DNA of 29,141 bases from the IMG/VR virus record IMGVR_UViG_3300037847_001466, positions 5,784 to 34,924 of that record. One strand, given 5' to 3'. Position 1 is the stretch's first letter, and every line of letters starts with the position of its first letter. The DNA is from a virus. This document shows, one piece after another, positions 28,800 to 29,141 of the stretch. A program made the translations under genes and the position numbers. The notes under the pieces are model-generated. The model ran no database searches. It was given only the letters and a program-made list of their open reading frames with translations, and was not told the origin of the DNA.

Positions 28800-29006
28800 C
28801 TAATCCTTCTTGTGTTCGTGTCCCATCCAAATCCCGAACACGCCTGTCATCACGCCCATCACAACGCTAACGAAAGCTGACTGTGATGCTGTCGGATCAT
28901 CAAGAGACATAAACCATTCCGCACAACGCCATGACATAACTGTGCTAGCCAACATCATAAAACGTGGTAGGACTTTCCATCTTAAAAACTGTTCTACTGT
29001 AATCAT
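28800..29006 (-). CDS. Small two-pass membrane protein, holin-like
   Basis: This is a 68-residue protein from the ATG at 29006, with GAGGG 8 bases upstream; an in-frame GTG earlier is less likely. Two hydrophobic stretches are visible: about 12-34 (VLPRFMMLASTVMSWRCAEW) and 45-62 (QSAFVSVVMGVMTGVFGIW), with a charged C-terminus HEHKKD. Two-pass topology, small size and a lysis context fit a holin-like or membrane accessory protein. It overlaps the end of the partial upstream frame. Confidence 0.6.
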   Translation of the reverse strand: MITVEQFLRWKVLPRFMMLASTVMSWRCAEWFMSLDDPTASQSAFVSVVMGVMTGVFGIWMGHEHKKD

Positions 29007-29141
29007 ACCGTTCACCCTCGACACTACGAGCTATTGTCATAAACATCACAGCGAAAAGAAAAATAGCTACCAAGAGTACACAGAAGATAATTGCACACGT
29101 TTTAATTGTCTCTGCCACTTCTTGTTGCCGTCGGGCCGCTT
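28945..29141 (-). CDS. Partial membrane protein running off the right edge
   Basis: A minus-strand frame is open from the right edge to a TAG at 28945-28947. It begins in-window with ARRQQEVAETIKTCAII, continues as a clear membrane helix (CAIIFCVLLVAIFLFAVMFM) and ends TIARSVEGERYDYSRTV and about 15 more residues. Its last 62 bases overlap the next gene in another frame, which is long for this genome. The membrane helix makes it plausible as a further small membrane protein, but the start lies outside the window. Confidence 0.45.
   Translation of the reverse strand, partial: AARRQQEVAETIKTCAIIFCVLLVAIFLFAVMFMTIARSVEGERYDYSRTVFKMESPTTFYDVG

Noticed and set aside
1-29141. tRNA genes, rRNA, CRISPR arrays and insertion sequences
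   Set aside because: I looked for cloverleaf ends and TTCGA-type loops, regularly spaced direct repeats, and transposase frames with inverted ends, and saw none. The CTAGC leader copies are not regularly spaced and are tied to gene starts.

Overview
The window is part of the genome of a tailed double-stranded DNA phage (Caudoviricetes) with a short-tailed, T7-like virion plan. I recognise small and large terminase, a T7-type portal, a scaffold, a major capsid protein, tail tubular proteins A and B, four T7-like internal/ejection proteins and the start of a T7-type tail fibre. No ribosomal, tRNA or housekeeping genes are visible. The GC content is moderate (roughly 40-45% by eye). The holin is of the 'gene transfer agent' 3TM type, and several small protein families are the kind seen in marine phages. 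Together these suggest a phage of a marine, probably alphaproteobacterial, host; that host call is inference. No integrase, RNA polymerase or DNA polymerase lies inside the window, so lifestyle and replication mode are open.

Layout. (1) 1-19271, minus strand: a compact late operon read from right to left: terS, terL, a HlyC/RTX-type lysine acyltransferase-like gene, two small basic/proline-rich proteins, portal, Bbp19-like protein, scaffold, a small protein, major capsid protein, probable decoration protein, tail tubular A, tail tubular B, GNAT-type gp13-like protein, gp14-like, gp15-like, two gp16-like proteins and the tail fibre (cut by the left edge). Genes mostly overlap by 1-11 bases. 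(2) 19272-19680: a divergent control region with a GC-rich, hairpin-rich island next to terS and a rightward promoter with a 15-base palindrome between its -35 and -10. (3) 19681-22302, plus strand: eight small, mostly unknown genes ending in a xenobiotic-response-element (XRE)-type repressor-like gene and an intrinsic terminator. Most are preceded by the same leader, CACTAGCAAAAAGGAA or a variant. (4) 22468-23436, minus strand: a four-gene island (Cro-like regulator, zinc-ribbon protein, 51-residue protein, PD-(D/E)XK nuclease). (5) 23437-23511: a divergent promoter with a GTTACCGTAAC palindrome. (6) 23512-26297, plus strand: a recombination-type operon with a PD-(D/E)XK exonuclease-like protein, a winged-helix-like protein, a small coiled coil, a putative single-strand annealing protein and three small unknowns. 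(7) 26294-29141, minus strand: the lysis region with small membrane proteins, holin, T4-type lysozyme and four very basic small proteins.

How it fits together. The minus-strand late block makes, fills and ejects from the particle. The lysis block is also on the minus strand and is separated from the late block by the plus-strand early/regulatory genes. The two divergent regions, each with a palindrome buried in a promoter, look like the control points, and the two helix-turn-helix proteins (21961 and 23436) are the obvious candidate ligands.

The most unusual features are the nine-fold repeated CTAGCA leader ahead of early genes, the HlyC-like fatty-acyltransferase homologue inside the packaging cluster, and the regulator/zinc-ribbon/nuclease island that runs against its neighbours.
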